A stretch of DNA of 64,000 bases from Yinghuangia soli (GCF_021502675.1 NZ_JAKFHA010000001.1:148445-212444), one strand, 5' to 3'. Positions 44,001 to 51,376 are shown, counted from the first letter of the stretch. Numbers and translations are program-made. Notes: a model not told the origin generated them from the sequence alone.

Positions 44001-44266
44001 AGCTCCTCCGGCGCGGTGGCCGCCGCGGCGGAGACAGGTTGCCGGGCGTCCGTCGGCGCACGTAACTGCTCTTCCCGATGCGGGAGTTCGCCCGGGGCCG
44101 GAGCCGTCTTGCCGCGATGGCGGCCGGGGTCGGCTTTCCAGGGGTGCCACTCCGGGCCCGACGCTTTGTCCGCGGGGCGCCGGAACAGCTCCTCCGCGGA
44201 CGCCGCGGCGGGCGCGAGGAGGATGAGTGCCAGGAGCCAGACGAGGACGGTGCGGACCCTGGCCAC
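38063..44266 (-). CDS. Secreted RHS-repeat polymorphic toxin with HINT domain and C-terminal toxin
   Basis: 2067 residues. A signal peptide (about 1-25, LVWLLALILLAPAAASA) leads into a long YD/RHS repeat shell (about 200-1600, repeated GxxxxxxYDxxGRL units). This is interrupted at about 1060-1250 by an Ala/Ser-rich, carbohydrate-binding-like insert. The RHS core follows (YDMGFRGYSPGRNQFLSRD, about 1603-1657), then a hydrophobic and helical pretoxin segment. A HINT autoprocessing domain is at about 1797-1947 (SFVPGTPVLMADG, TGNHPFWVEDL, DFHTYYVVAG, ending VLVHN). The last 120 residues (1948-2067) are the toxin, with KIHFNLDGIDD, TAWELSLIRDN and WDRVTFYRRG. The toxin resembles the type 27 polymorphic toxin pattern as I recall it, which is unverified. 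It is probably used against competing bacteria. The start is GTG. Confidence 0.9.
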   Translation of the reverse strand: MARVRTVLVWLLALILLAPAAASAEELFRRPADKASGPEWHPWKADPGRHRGKTAPAPGELPHREEQLRAPTDARQPVSAAAATAPEELGSDRLGLEKFHQYTQIGAGAGAAVMVNAANGNAVLGWNILANPSLGPAAFLRMTYNSLDPANSSAGRGWSVAASTLTRLGAALEFRPGSASAYGYAEAVRLTDGDGTTHTFRLNRHGVDAPERWDYDHPPGVHLHVAPTGAEDPARAWVLTRPDRTQFFFDRLGLQTAVVDRNGNTLRFEYDDAEPKFAGSLRRLVDAAGRVVLTLDYLRPGDDYTYLVGDVLHSGHGLANAALIGQLYAVTDVSGRRVQLTYDEKGLLGRIADAAGTPDERSLRMAYAADPHGNPRLASVQDPMGHTTSVDYADDGRVRQITDRRGSGTFFDWTPTDQGGTTMAVTDALGRVGAYTVDALGRPVAAQNAKAEVTRLTWDSDNNVTELEDAAGARTTWEYDHKTGNPLTITDAVANAGDKASTGLSYRTYLDGHVADLVEKVSPEGRRWTFGHDAYGNLISLTDPRGNAKDKNDKRNYTSRNVYDSAGRLLEAVDARGNTTRFADFDPTGSPRTITDALGHSTTFVYDAVGNVLSATNAHGHSTTRTYDVRGRPLSSKVPIDTDHGVFAVTPPPVYDRNDNVLRSTTPDGAVSTSVYDETGRVVTSTAPGDDPGGPGRVTTMAYDAVGNPVRATTPRGNETPEPDDYTSFAVFDELGRIVETRDALGGRKTMAYDRVGNMVATSDPRTNARGESRPTSTTAYDLAHRPVETRDAVGATGKIRYDRDGNAVAKTDAYGTESFASYDARGALIETRVPHRKKPDGSIEYRTTRYEYDEAGNRTRTWTPRAIAENKPTLTGEAEFDALNRVVRTVLPYDPAHGHVNQRDEMRYEFDAVGSLVRTTAPASRAGGEPLLTQTDYFDNGKVKSSVDPWQIETRFTYDVMGRQLTRTITGDGANTRTMGWAYYPDGKLKSRTDKGAPAASTAAVADDSDSGRPPVAVGTWDAVAQPKAWSADARKHPQASGPGSFTWSVPVPGAPDTTADFDVAVYVPADVAASSSAAAQARYTVEGEGLPPAEGSVPLKATLQGLEERKERGQWVPLGTFKLPQDRDARITLTADGADGDLVADAVRVVATARAGRVAEPPAHEFAYRYDAEGNQTEVADRTQDGPGSRFETGYDPLGRPSQVKEFQGGNEPAHTTAYGYDENGNLLKRTRDGEESTYAYDPRGLALEATTPGRGPDAKPQTTTFTWDLLGRLETQVKANGNKVANTYHLDGLTFTTEEKKSGGELVARHEISYDTDGNRARDEARTMNADKKGEFLDRTSVFMYDPRNRIEKVAKTSGGEDTTEEYEHDAANNVTRQVVAKKKTEYTYDRNRLVSSTVQDAGGAFAYTYDPFGRLSRITQNGKASENYTYDGFDRVTEHRAWASPGSGEPTVTSTVYDPLDRRTRSTTDPAAGPAKTTEFEYLGLGKEVVSEKTGDEVKAEYEYGPFGERLSQTKPKSDSDKTKETTYFGYGPHADVEAVTDRNGDTKATYGYTAYGSDDPKAFSGPDKPSDPGGGGGGEAFNSYRFNSMRWDGGSQTYDMGFRGYSPGRNQFLSRDMYNGALADLNLGTDPWSTNRYSFAGGNPVSNIEIDGHFWAALGHAVLDVVGTIPFVGEVADVANAAWYAAEGNYEDAALSLASAVPGIGYAATAAKAAKYGKLAFKEVKREFKQEIKDVLKDEIKDLTAEELQAQLSERLDIPLAEVPLIGIGGKRRGPAKAKPAVSAPKPQGGSCARRSSFVPGTPVLMADGSAKPIEEVRPGDKVAAADPETGAAGSRAVTAGITSEGPKDLVTVHVDTDGPSGEATAAVTATGNHPFWVEDLRRWLPASELRAGQLLRTGAGTYVQVTAVAGQSASQRVHNLTVADFHTYYVVAGATPVLVHNSDGCESIALGLSSYDDDPMYLMDFADSKKAKSYKHWPSGGDDWVNELKGYVKDGRTKIHFNLDGIDDPVAAARIGARHDPRDGEHVTAWELSLIRDNPGSWDRVTFYRRGQGSVANPFGS

Positions 44267-44292
44267 GGTGTCGGCCCCTCACTGTGCGACTG

Positions 44293-44320
44293 GAACTAAC
44301 CGAATGGTTGCCCTTGTCAG
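44293..44320 (-). promoter_or_regulatory. Candidate promoter of the RHS toxin operon
   Basis: On the minus strand, CTGACA (44320-44315) and TAGTTC (44298-44293) are 16 bases apart in an A/T-richer patch about 30 bases before the GTG start. The match is moderate. Confidence 0.3.
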
Positions 44321-44539
44321 TCCTACAGGAGAGCTCCGGGCATTCCAGGCCGACACGGTCCGCCATACGAGGGAAATGCTCGAAATACCCGTAACCGGAA
44401 GCAGTCGCGGTCGTGCACACCGAGCCCCGGACCAGGCCGAGCAAGTCGGCCATGGCCGTGTACTTCTTCCGCGCTCCGGTCGATGATCGCAAGCGGCCCG
44501 CGCCGAGCGGCGGCGCGGCGTCGCCACTGGGAGGCGTCC

Positions 44540-45448
44540 ATGCTGTCCGACGAGAAGATCCTGGTCACCGGCCCCGCGGGGCAGATCGCGTATCCGCTCA
44601 CGCAGTACCTCGCCCAGGAGAACGAAGTCTGGGGCGTGGCGCGCTTCGGGACGCCGGGCGAGCGGGAGCGCGTCGAGGCGCTCGGTGTCACCACCCGCCG
44701 CATCGACCTCGGCGACGGGCAGTTCGACGACCTGCCGCAGGACTTCACGTACGTGCTGCACCTGGCCGCGTTCCTCGGCCCGGGCCTGGACTACGACCAC
44801 GCGCTGCGGGTGAACGCCGAGGGCACCGGGCTGCTCCTCCAGCACTGCCGCAAGGCCAAGGCCGCGCTGGTGATGTCGACCGCGTCGGTACTCAAACCGC
44901 ACGAGGACCCGCACCACGTGTACACCGAGAGCGCGCCGATCGGCGATGCGAACATCGCGTACGCCCAGACCTACTCGGTCTCGAAGGCCGCCGAGGAGGC
45001 GGTGGCCCGCTACTGCGCGCGGGCCTTCGACCTGCCGATCGTCATCGCGCGCATGAACGCGTCGTACGGCTCCTACGGCAACGGCGGCCTGCCCGGCATC
45101 CACCTGGCCGCGGTGCGGGCCGGCGAACCGGTGGTCACCCGCTGGGACCCGTGCATGTACAGCCCCATCCACCAGGACGACATCAACACCCAGACCGAGG
45201 CCCTCCTCGACGCGGCGTCCGTCCCGGCCACGGTGGTGAACTGGGGCGGCGACGAGCCGGTGAGCGTCCAGGAGTGGGCCGCGTACATGGGCGAACTCAC
45301 CGGCAAGGGCGCGACGGTCGAGGTACGCGAGCAACCGGGGACGCTGCGCGGCCAGGTCCTCGACGCGACCCGCCGCCGCGGCATCACCGGCCCGTGTGCG
45401 GTCGACTGGCGTACCGGGATCCGCCGCATCCACGACGACACGGCCTGA
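44540..45448 (+). CDS. NAD(P)-dependent epimerase/dehydratase (extended SDR)
   Basis: 302 residues. The Rossmann motif is VTGPAGQIAYPL near the N-terminus (variant GxxGxIA), and the active site shows VMSTASVL with Tyr-Lys in YSVSKAAEE; the classical YxxxK is present as Y-S-V-S-K. A substrate-domain stretch (SPIHQDDINTQT) resembles sugar-nucleotide epimerases. It probably converts a nucleotide sugar or similar alcohol or ketone. The ATG at 44540 has GGGAGG five bases upstream. It is divergent from the RHS operon and monocistronic or paired loosely with the next gene. Confidence 0.8.
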   Translation: MLSDEKILVTGPAGQIAYPLTQYLAQENEVWGVARFGTPGERERVEALGVTTRRIDLGDGQFDDLPQDFTYVLHLAAFLGPGLDYDHALRVNAEGTGLLLQHCRKAKAALVMSTASVLKPHEDPHHVYTESAPIGDANIAYAQTYSVSKAAEEAVARYCARAFDLPIVIARMNASYGSYGNGGLPGIHLAAVRAGEPVVTRWDPCMYSPIHQDDINTQTEALLDAASVPATVVNWGGDEPVSVQEWAAYMGELTGKGATVEVREQPGTLRGQVLDATRRRGITGPCAVDWRTGIRRIHDDTA

Positions 45449-45516
45449 CCAGGGCGGCGCCCTCCGCAGCCGAAAATCGCACGAACCCGCGCCCCCTCCG
45501 ATGCCATGCTGACCGC

Positions 45517-46272
45517 ATGCCAGGAACAGTCGCGGCCGACCACGGCCCTTCCGCTTCGCTCACCCTCACCCTCGCCGACGACCTCCACCTCTTCCTGCCG
45601 CCCCGGCTGCGGGAAGGCCGCGTGACGGCAGCGGTCGCCGACGATTCGACGCTCGGCCACCTGGTGGAGTCGGCCGGCGTGCCGCTGCCGGAGGTCGGCA
45701 GGCTCGTGGTCGACGGGGCCGAAGCGGAAGTGTCGTACCGGCCGGTCGGCGGCGAGACGGTCGAGGTGTTCGCGGTCGCCCGCCCGCAGCAAGTCCCGGA
45801 ACCCGAGCTGCGGTTCCTGCTGGACGTCCACCTGGGCGCCCTGGCCCGCCGGATGCGCCTGGTCGGCCTCGACACGGCGTACCACAACGACTGCGACGAC
45901 CCGGTCCTCGTCGAGCAGGCCAACGCCGAGCGCCGCGTTCTGCTGACCCAGGACCGCGGCCTCCTGCGCCGCCGCAACCTGTGGTTCGGCGCCTACGTGC
46001 GCGGCATCCGCCCCGACGCCCAACTCGACGACCTGCTCCGCCGCTTCGCCCCCGAACTGGCCCCCTGGACTCGCTGCACCTCGTGCAACGGCCCGCTCAC
46101 CGTGGTCTCGAAGGAGTCCGTCGCCGCAGACGTGGAGCCCGGCACCCTCGCCGCCTTCGACAACTTCGCCCGCTGCGGCGACTGCGACCGCGTCTATTGG
46201 CACGGCTCACACGGCGGCCACCTCGACGAAATCGTCGAAACAGCCCGCCGAACGGTCGCTGCCGCGAACTGA
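45517..46272 (+). CDS. Mut7-C RNase-domain protein with ubiquitin-like N-terminus
   Basis: 251 residues. A beta-grasp, ubiquitin-like domain (about 14-90) precedes the Mut7-C PIN-like RNase domain (about 98-235): FLLDVHLGALARRMRLVGLDT, VLLTQDRGLL, with acidic residues Asp103 and Asp146. A C-terminal zinc ribbon uses CTSC (187-190) and CGDC (220-223). The family is predicted to cleave RNA, but its physiological substrate is unknown. The ATG at 45517 lacks a clear ribosome binding site. The stop abuts the stop of the convergent UVR-motif gene. Confidence 0.88.
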   Translation: MPGTVAADHGPSASLTLTLADDLHLFLPPRLREGRVTAAVADDSTLGHLVESAGVPLPEVGRLVVDGAEAEVSYRPVGGETVEVFAVARPQQVPEPELRFLLDVHLGALARRMRLVGLDTAYHNDCDDPVLVEQANAERRVLLTQDRGLLRRRNLWFGAYVRGIRPDAQLDDLLRRFAPELAPWTRCTSCNGPLTVVSKESVAADVEPGTLAAFDNFARCGDCDRVYWHGSHGGHLDEIVETARRTVAAAN

Positions 46273-46698
46273 CTATTCCTCGACGAGGCGCACCGGCAGG
46301 GGGATGCCGTGCTCACTCAGCAACGAGGCCAGTTCGTCGGCGACCGCGTGTACGGCGAGGAGTTGCTCGGCCAGCACTCGGGCGCCGGCTTCGTCGGCCC
46401 ACGCCGCGACCGCCGCGCGGCGTTCCATGGTGGCGGCCTTCTCGCCGTCCCGGAACGCCGCAGCGGCGTCGTAGTCCTCGGCGTCGATCGCCTGTTCCTT
46501 GGCTGCCCGCGCCTCGCGCATCACCTGCGTCGGACCCGCCACAGCGGCGGGGAGCGGCGCGAGCAGTTCCACGATCGTCTTCGCCACCGGGTCCCGGACC
46601 TCCCCCCACTTGCCCGGGACCGGCTCGCCCATCTTGGCCAGGAACGCGGCGACCCACTCGTCCACGTCGCGGCTGCCGCCGGGCGGCTGGTCGGTCAT
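46273..46698 (-). CDS. Small UVR-motif protein
   Basis: A 141-residue, helical, acidic protein. Residues about 63-96 (ARAAKEQAIDAEDYDAAAAFRD and the next few) fit the UVR (UvrB/UvrC) motif, a helical hairpin also found in McsA and ClpC. The rest is helix-rich with no catalytic motif. The start is ten bases after the HslV-like gene's stop with GAGG overlapping, so the two genes are one transcript. An adaptor role for the neighbouring peptidase is possible but is only inference. Confidence 0.65.
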   Translation of the reverse strand: MTDQPPGGSRDVDEWVAAFLAKMGEPVPGKWGEVRDPVAKTIVELLAPLPAAVAGPTQVMREARAAKEQAIDAEDYDAAAAFRDGEKAATMERRAAVAAWADEAGARVLAEQLLAVHAVADELASLLSEHGIPLPVRLVEE

Positions 46699-46708
46699 GC
46701 CCTGCGCC

Positions 46709-47218
46709 TCAGCTGCCGCTGTCGGTCGCGCGGGCGATGCTGAATTCGGTTACCGGTGGGGCGCAGTAGATCGTCAGGTCGCACGCCACCTGGACGGCCT
46801 CCGATGGGGAGTGGCCCAAGTGCAGGGCGGCGCGGGCGTATTCCCAGCCTGAGCCGATCGCGGTGAACTCCGAATAGAGCACGTCGAAGTCGGAGTCGAT
46901 CTCGAACAGCTTGCCGTCGAAGCCGAACAGGAACGACGAGTGCGCCTCGAAGCCGCTCATCTTGCGCTTGGCCCACTCGATGTACTCGGCGTAGAACTCC
47001 AGCACATCGCGCTCGTCCGAGGACGCGGGCATGTGCGTGTCCAGGAACAGCCGCATCAGGTTGATGTCGCGCAGATGGCCGGAGCCACCGAAGACCAGCG
47101 TCTCGCCGATCTTGAACAGTTTGGTGCCCTCGGTCTTCGCCTGGTGGCCCAAGGTCACCTGGGAATCCGCCGCCACGATTATGCGGTCCTCGACCACCTT
47201 GCCTGCTATGACGGTCAC
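46709..47218 (-). CDS. HslV-like Ntn-hydrolase (proteasome-fold) peptidase
   Basis: 169 residues, close to HslV length. After Met removal the protein begins with Thr (TVIAGKVVEDRIIVAADSQ), the N-terminal nucleophile. Asp in AADSQVTLG and Lys in EGTKLFKIG sit where HslV has its catalytic Asp17 and Lys33. AIGSGWEYARAALHLG and DLTIYCAPPVTEF match the HslV C-terminal pattern. No HslU ATPase is nearby, and most actinomycetes use the 20S proteasome instead. The GTG start has a G-rich site. It is in an operon with the UVR-motif gene. It could be a self-assembling peptidase working with another unfoldase. Confidence 0.75.
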   Translation of the reverse strand: MTVIAGKVVEDRIIVAADSQVTLGHQAKTEGTKLFKIGETLVFGGSGHLRDINLMRLFLDTHMPASSDERDVLEFYAEYIEWAKRKMSGFEAHSSFLFGFDGKLFEIDSDFDVLYSEFTAIGSGWEYARAALHLGHSPSEAVQVACDLTIYCAPPVTEFSIARATDSGS

Positions 47219-47513
47219 GCCCGGCCCCCGTCCCCGCCGTCCGGCCTCGCACCGCGGGAGACCGGCTCCCGCAGGCCCACAGCATCGCAGATCTTGGGTG
47301 CGGGATCACCAGGTTCGGGGCGCGGATCGGCCCGTTCCGGGGTGGGTTCGCCACGCGCGGGCCGCACTCCGGCCGCCTAGGGGCCGCCGCCCCCGCTCGT
47401 TCACCCGTTCGGCCTAGCGCGGGGGTTCTGGCCCGGCGCCGCCCGGCCGCGGCGGCAACCATGGAACGGACGGAGACGGCAGCCGAGAGTGCTGCCGTAC
47501 GAGGAGCGGCCGG

Positions 47514-48716
47514 ATGAGCCGGATGAGCATCCCGGGGCAGGCTGCCCCGCCTGCGGCAGCGGCATCGTGGTTCCGCCGGCTCGCGCTGCCGGTCAGCGTG
47601 CTGCTGCTCATCGCCGTCCTGGACCTCGCCACCGGCCGCGAGACGATCTTCTACCCGTTCCTGGTGCTCGCCCCGGCGCTGGCCGCGGTGACCGCTCCCC
47701 CGCTGCCCGTGTTCCTGATCGGCATGGCGGCGATACCGCTGCGCTATCTGCTGGCCGCGTACGACAAGAACATCGAGCCGTACGCGAGCATCATCTTCCA
47801 GGTCAACACCGCGGTCTTCCTGGCCGCGATCGCGACCAGCACCTACGTGGCCTGGGTCCGGGTGCGCCGCGAGGAGGCCCTCGCCGCGCTGACCGCGGTG
47901 GCCACCGCCGCGCAGCGCGCGATCCTGCTGCCCGCTCCCGAGGCGGTCGGCGGGGTGCGGATCGCGGTCCGCTACTTCGCGGTCGCGGACCAGGCCGACC
48001 TGGGCGGGGACCTGTACGCCGCGGTGGAGACCCCGTTCGGCGTGCGGGTGCTGATCGGGGACGTGCTCGGCAAGGGCCTGAGCGCGGTCCGCACCGCCGC
48101 GGTGACGCTGGGCGCGTTCCGCGAGGCGGCGTACGACGAGGCCGACCTCGGGGCGGTGGCCCGCCGCATCGAGCGCAGCCTGCTGCGGGACGGCGGCGAG
48201 GACGAGTTCGTCACCGCGCTGTTCGCCGAGATACGCCCGGACCACGTGGCGCTGCTGCACCGCGGGCACGAGGCGCCCGTGCTGGTCCGCGCCGACGGGC
48301 GGGTCGAGGTGCTCGAACCACCCGATCCCGGGGTGCCGCTGGGCCTGGGCGAGCTGGACACCTGCTCCCCCGCCGCCTGGATGCCCCGGTTCGGCGACGG
48401 CGACCTGATGCTCCTGGTGACCGACGGGATCGCCGACACGCGCAACGCCGCCGGGCGCACGTACCCGCTGGCCGAACGCGTCACGGCGCTGCTCGGCGAC
48501 GGGCGGGCGGACCGGTGCGAACCGGCCGAGGCGGTGGATCGCATCGGCGCCGACCTCACCCGGCACGCCGGTACGCCGCGCTTCACCGACGACGCCCTGC
48601 TGCTCGCGCTGCGCCGCGCAGAGCCGGGCGATCCGGGCCAGCCGGGCGAGCCGGGCCGGAGGGGCGAGCCGGGCGAGAAGGGTGAGCCGGGCGAGTCGTC
48701 AGCAATGGGTGAATAG
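47514..48716 (+). CDS. Membrane SpoIIE/PP2C-type serine phosphatase with collagen-like tail
   Basis: 400 residues. Three or four membrane helices (about 22-115) precede a PPM/SpoIIE phosphatase domain (about 150-370): DLGGDLYAA, IGDVLGKGLSAV, VTDGIADTRN and FTDDALLLAL supply the metal-binding acids. Such enzymes dephosphorylate anti-sigma-factor antagonists in actinomycetes. The C-terminus carries nine Gly-x-y triplets (about 369-395, GDPGQPGEPGRRGEPGEKG and more), encoded by 9-base repeats. The ATG has GAGGAG seven bases upstream. No anti-sigma gene is adjacent. Confidence 0.88.
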   Translation: MSRMSIPGQAAPPAAAASWFRRLALPVSVLLLIAVLDLATGRETIFYPFLVLAPALAAVTAPPLPVFLIGMAAIPLRYLLAAYDKNIEPYASIIFQVNTAVFLAAIATSTYVAWVRVRREEALAALTAVATAAQRAILLPAPEAVGGVRIAVRYFAVADQADLGGDLYAAVETPFGVRVLIGDVLGKGLSAVRTAAVTLGAFREAAYDEADLGAVARRIERSLLRDGGEDEFVTALFAEIRPDHVALLHRGHEAPVLVRADGRVEVLEPPDPGVPLGLGELDTCSPAAWMPRFGDGDLMLLVTDGIADTRNAAGRTYPLAERVTALLGDGRADRCEPAEAVDRIGADLTRHAGTPRFTDDALLLALRRAEPGDPGQPGEPGRRGEPGEKGEPGESSAMGE

Positions 48717-48845
48717 CCAATCCGCGCGACACCCCGGGGTGTCGTTCACGCAACCTGAACGATGAGGCAGGATCATCTCCCGGCACTGAATGATCATCCG
48801 TCGGTCATGCGGGCCGGACACGGGGACCCTGGGGGTGGGGCGGCA

Positions 48846-49814
48846 ATGGAACGCGCGGAAATGGAGATATTCCTGACCCTCGCCGAGGAACTGCATTTCG
48901 GGCGTACCGCGACCCGTCTGCATATTTCGCCTGCGCTGGTCAGCCAGACCGTCAAGAAGATCGAGCGGCGCCTGGGCGTGGAGCTGTTCGAGCGCACCAG
49001 CCGCCGGGTGGAGCTCACCGAGGTCGGCGCCGAGCTGCGCGACAACCTGCTGCCGCACCGGCAGGGCATCCAGCAGGCGCTGCACCGCGCGGCAATGGCC
49101 GGCCGCGGCATCATCGGAACGGTCACCGCCGGGTTCATGGGCACCCAGGCCGGTCGGTTGATCTTCGCGGCCCGCGACCGTTTCGAGGCGCGCTACCCCG
49201 GCTGCCAGGTCAGGGTCGTCGAGACGCAGCTGTACCACCACCTGAGCCAGCTGCACGACGGCTCCGCGGACGTGGTGCTGCTGCCGATGCCCATCGACGA
49301 GCCCGGCATCAGCGTCGGTCCGGTCCTCACCCGGGAGCCGCGCTACATCGGAGTCGCCCCGGGGCACCGCCTCGCCGGGCACGTGTCGGTGTCGCTGGAG
49401 GACCTCGCGGGCGAGCGGTTCGCGACGCTCGCCGACTCGGTGCCGCGTTACTGGGCGGACTACCAGCTGCCCACCCACACCCCGAGCGGACGGCTCATCG
49501 GCCGGACCACCGAGGTGATCACGACCTACCCCGAGTACCTGGCGCTGGTCGCGGCGGGCCGTGCAATCGCGATGGGCGACAGCCAGCTCCCGCTGCTCTA
49601 CCAGCGGCCGGACGTCGTGTTCGTGCCGATCCGCGACATGTACCCGATGGAGCATGCCCTCGCGTGGCGTACCGACAAGGGCGGCGACAAGCGCATCCGG
49701 GCGTTCGTGGACATCGTCACCGAGGCCACCCCCGAGGTCACCGGGTGCCCGGTGGCGGACGTCGCGGCGGACGAGCCGCAGGACGCCGCAGCGGCCGGGC
49801 CGGCGTCGGCCTGA
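48846..49814 (+). CDS. LysR-family transcriptional regulator
   Basis: A 322-residue LysR regulator. The N-terminal winged HTH (about 3-62) reads MEIFLTLAEELHFGRTATRL, HISPALVSQTVKKIERRLG and LFERTSRRVELTEVG. A substrate-binding-like effector domain (about 90-300) ends in GRAIAMGDSQLPLL and HALAWRTD. A C-terminal Ala/Asp-rich tail follows. The ATG at 48846 fits the family N-terminus. No metabolic operon is divergent from it; the upstream gap is only 129 bases after the phosphatase gene. The target genes are unknown. Confidence 0.9.
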   Translation: MERAEMEIFLTLAEELHFGRTATRLHISPALVSQTVKKIERRLGVELFERTSRRVELTEVGAELRDNLLPHRQGIQQALHRAAMAGRGIIGTVTAGFMGTQAGRLIFAARDRFEARYPGCQVRVVETQLYHHLSQLHDGSADVVLLPMPIDEPGISVGPVLTREPRYIGVAPGHRLAGHVSVSLEDLAGERFATLADSVPRYWADYQLPTHTPSGRLIGRTTEVITTYPEYLALVAAGRAIAMGDSQLPLLYQRPDVVFVPIRDMYPMEHALAWRTDKGGDKRIRAFVDIVTEATPEVTGCPVADVAADEPQDAAAAGPASA

Positions 49815-49858
49815 GCGTGTCGGCCGGACCGCCCCCGGAGATCGAGGAAACTGCCGAG

Positions 49859-50983
49859 ATGCCGACGAACCCCGCACACATCCGCCTGCGGCGCGCCCGC
49901 GCGCAAGCCCTCGCGGGCGGCGTGCGCGAGCGCAGTGCGGCAGCGGTCGTACGCCGTGCCGTCGCCATCCAGGCCCAGGACGCGGTGGCCGCGGACCTCG
50001 GCATCCGGGTCCGCGGCGCCGGCCTGACCGCGGGCGGGGTGCGCGCCGCGTACGAGGACGACCGCAGCATCGTGCGGTCGTGGTTCATGCGCGGCACGCT
50101 GCACACGGTCCCGGCCGAGGACGTGCGCTGGCTGCTGCGGCTGCTCGGCCCGCGCCTGGTCGCCGCGACCGCGGCGCGCTACCGGCAGCTCGGCCTGGAC
50201 GACGCCCTGCGGTCGCGTGCCGACGAGCTGTTCCGGGCGGCCCTGGCCGCGGACGGCCCGCTCACCCGGGCCGAGTTGACCGAGCGCCTCGGCGCGCTCG
50301 GCGTCGGCCCGGTCGGGCAGGGCCCGATCCACCTCATCCGGCACGCCGCACTCACCGGGGTGCTGTGCCACGGGCCCATGCGCGCCGGGGAGGCGACGTA
50401 CGTCCTGCTCGACGACTGGCTCGCCGACCACGGCACGGACCCGGTCCGGGACGACGAAGCGGCAGCCGCCGAACTCGCGCGCCGGTACGCGGCCGGGTAC
50501 GGGCCTGCCGATGCCGACGACTTCGCGGTGTGGTCCGGGCTCCCGAAGCCGCTGTCCCGCAAGGCGTGGGCGCCGGCCGGCGCGTCCGCATCCTCACGTG
50601 GCGGGGCCGAGGCCTCGGAAGCGGACACGGGCGGTGCTCCCGACATGCGGCTGATCCCGGCATTCGACAATTACCTGGTCGCCTACCGCACGCGCGAACT
50701 CGCCGTCCCGGCCGCGTATGAGAAGCAGGTGTGGCCGGGTGGCGGGATCATCCGCGCCACGGTGCTGGCCGACGGGCTCGCGGTCGGCACGTGGTCACGG
50801 CAGGCCCCGGGACTCCCGCCCCGGATCGACGCGTTCGGCGGCCCGGACGGCCCGGATGGTCCGCAGGGACCGGACGGCCGGGACGGCCCGGACGCGCTGG
50901 AGCGGCTCGGTTCCGCGGCCCGTGCCGCCCTCGACGCCGAGGCCGCCGCCGTGGCCGCCTTCCTCGCCCCGGATGCGCCCTAA
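49859..50983 (+). CDS. Winged-helix DNA-binding protein (AlkZ/HTH_42-like)
   Basis: 374 residues of the winged-helix family that includes the DNA glycosylase AlkZ. Motifs are AIQAQDAVAADLGIRVRG, RSWFMRGTLHTVPAEDVRWL and AFDNYLVAYRTR; the catalytic QxQ of AlkZ appears here as QAQD. It may unhook DNA interstrand crosslinks or simply bind DNA. There is an inserted GPD/GPQ collagen-like stretch near the C-terminus (about 326-345). The ATG at 49859 or an in-frame GTG at 49817 could be the start. It is probably co-transcribed with the LysR gene. Confidence 0.8.
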   Translation: MPTNPAHIRLRRARAQALAGGVRERSAAAVVRRAVAIQAQDAVAADLGIRVRGAGLTAGGVRAAYEDDRSIVRSWFMRGTLHTVPAEDVRWLLRLLGPRLVAATAARYRQLGLDDALRSRADELFRAALAADGPLTRAELTERLGALGVGPVGQGPIHLIRHAALTGVLCHGPMRAGEATYVLLDDWLADHGTDPVRDDEAAAAELARRYAAGYGPADADDFAVWSGLPKPLSRKAWAPAGASASSRGGAEASEADTGGAPDMRLIPAFDNYLVAYRTRELAVPAAYEKQVWPGGGIIRATVLADGLAVGTWSRQAPGLPPRIDAFGGPDGPDGPQGPDGRDGPDALERLGSAARAALDAEAAAVAAFLAPDAP

Positions 50984-51342
50984 CTCAGCAGCGACGGCTG
51001 GTCGATGACCCATAGCCATGTGCCGTCCGCCTGCCGGCGGGCCACCTCGACGGTGAAGTCGCCGCCGCCGATCCGGACCGAGGTGATGGCCAGTTCCCCG
51101 TTGCGCACCGCGGGATTCACCGTTCCGGGCAGGAACTCGGGTCGCCCGGCGACCAGTTGCGCATAGGCGGCGCGAATCTCGTGATGCCCGACCGCGACCC
51201 GGCCGCCGGGCAGCGCGAGCACCGCGCCGGGTTCGTACAGCGCGACCAGGCCGTCGACGTCGGCCGTGTTGAGCCGCTTCAGGACCAGCCGGTTCAAGTC
51301 CTCGGGATGTGCGGCGCGTTCCCGGTCTTCGACGCGATGCAT
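50980..51342 (-). CDS. SnoaL-like / NTF2-fold protein (DUF4440-like)
   Basis: 120 residues: LNRLVLKRLNTADVDGLVALYEPGAVL, GRVAVGHHEIRAAYAQLV, VARRQADGTWLWVID. This is the DUF4440/SnoaL_3 pattern of small dimeric barrel proteins; the ligand or activity is unknown. The ATG at 51342 has GAGGGG upstream. The stop overlaps the stop of the convergent winged-helix gene by four bases. It follows the beta-glucosidase gene after a terminator-like hairpin. Confidence 0.8.
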   Translation of the reverse strand: MHRVEDRERAAHPEDLNRLVLKRLNTADVDGLVALYEPGAVLALPGGRVAVGHHEIRAAYAQLVAGRPEFLPGTVNPAVRNGELAITSVRIGGGDFTVEVARRQADGTWLWVIDQPSLLS

Positions 51343-51376
51343 GGTGCGGTCCCCTCGGGCGGACTTCGGCGCGTGG

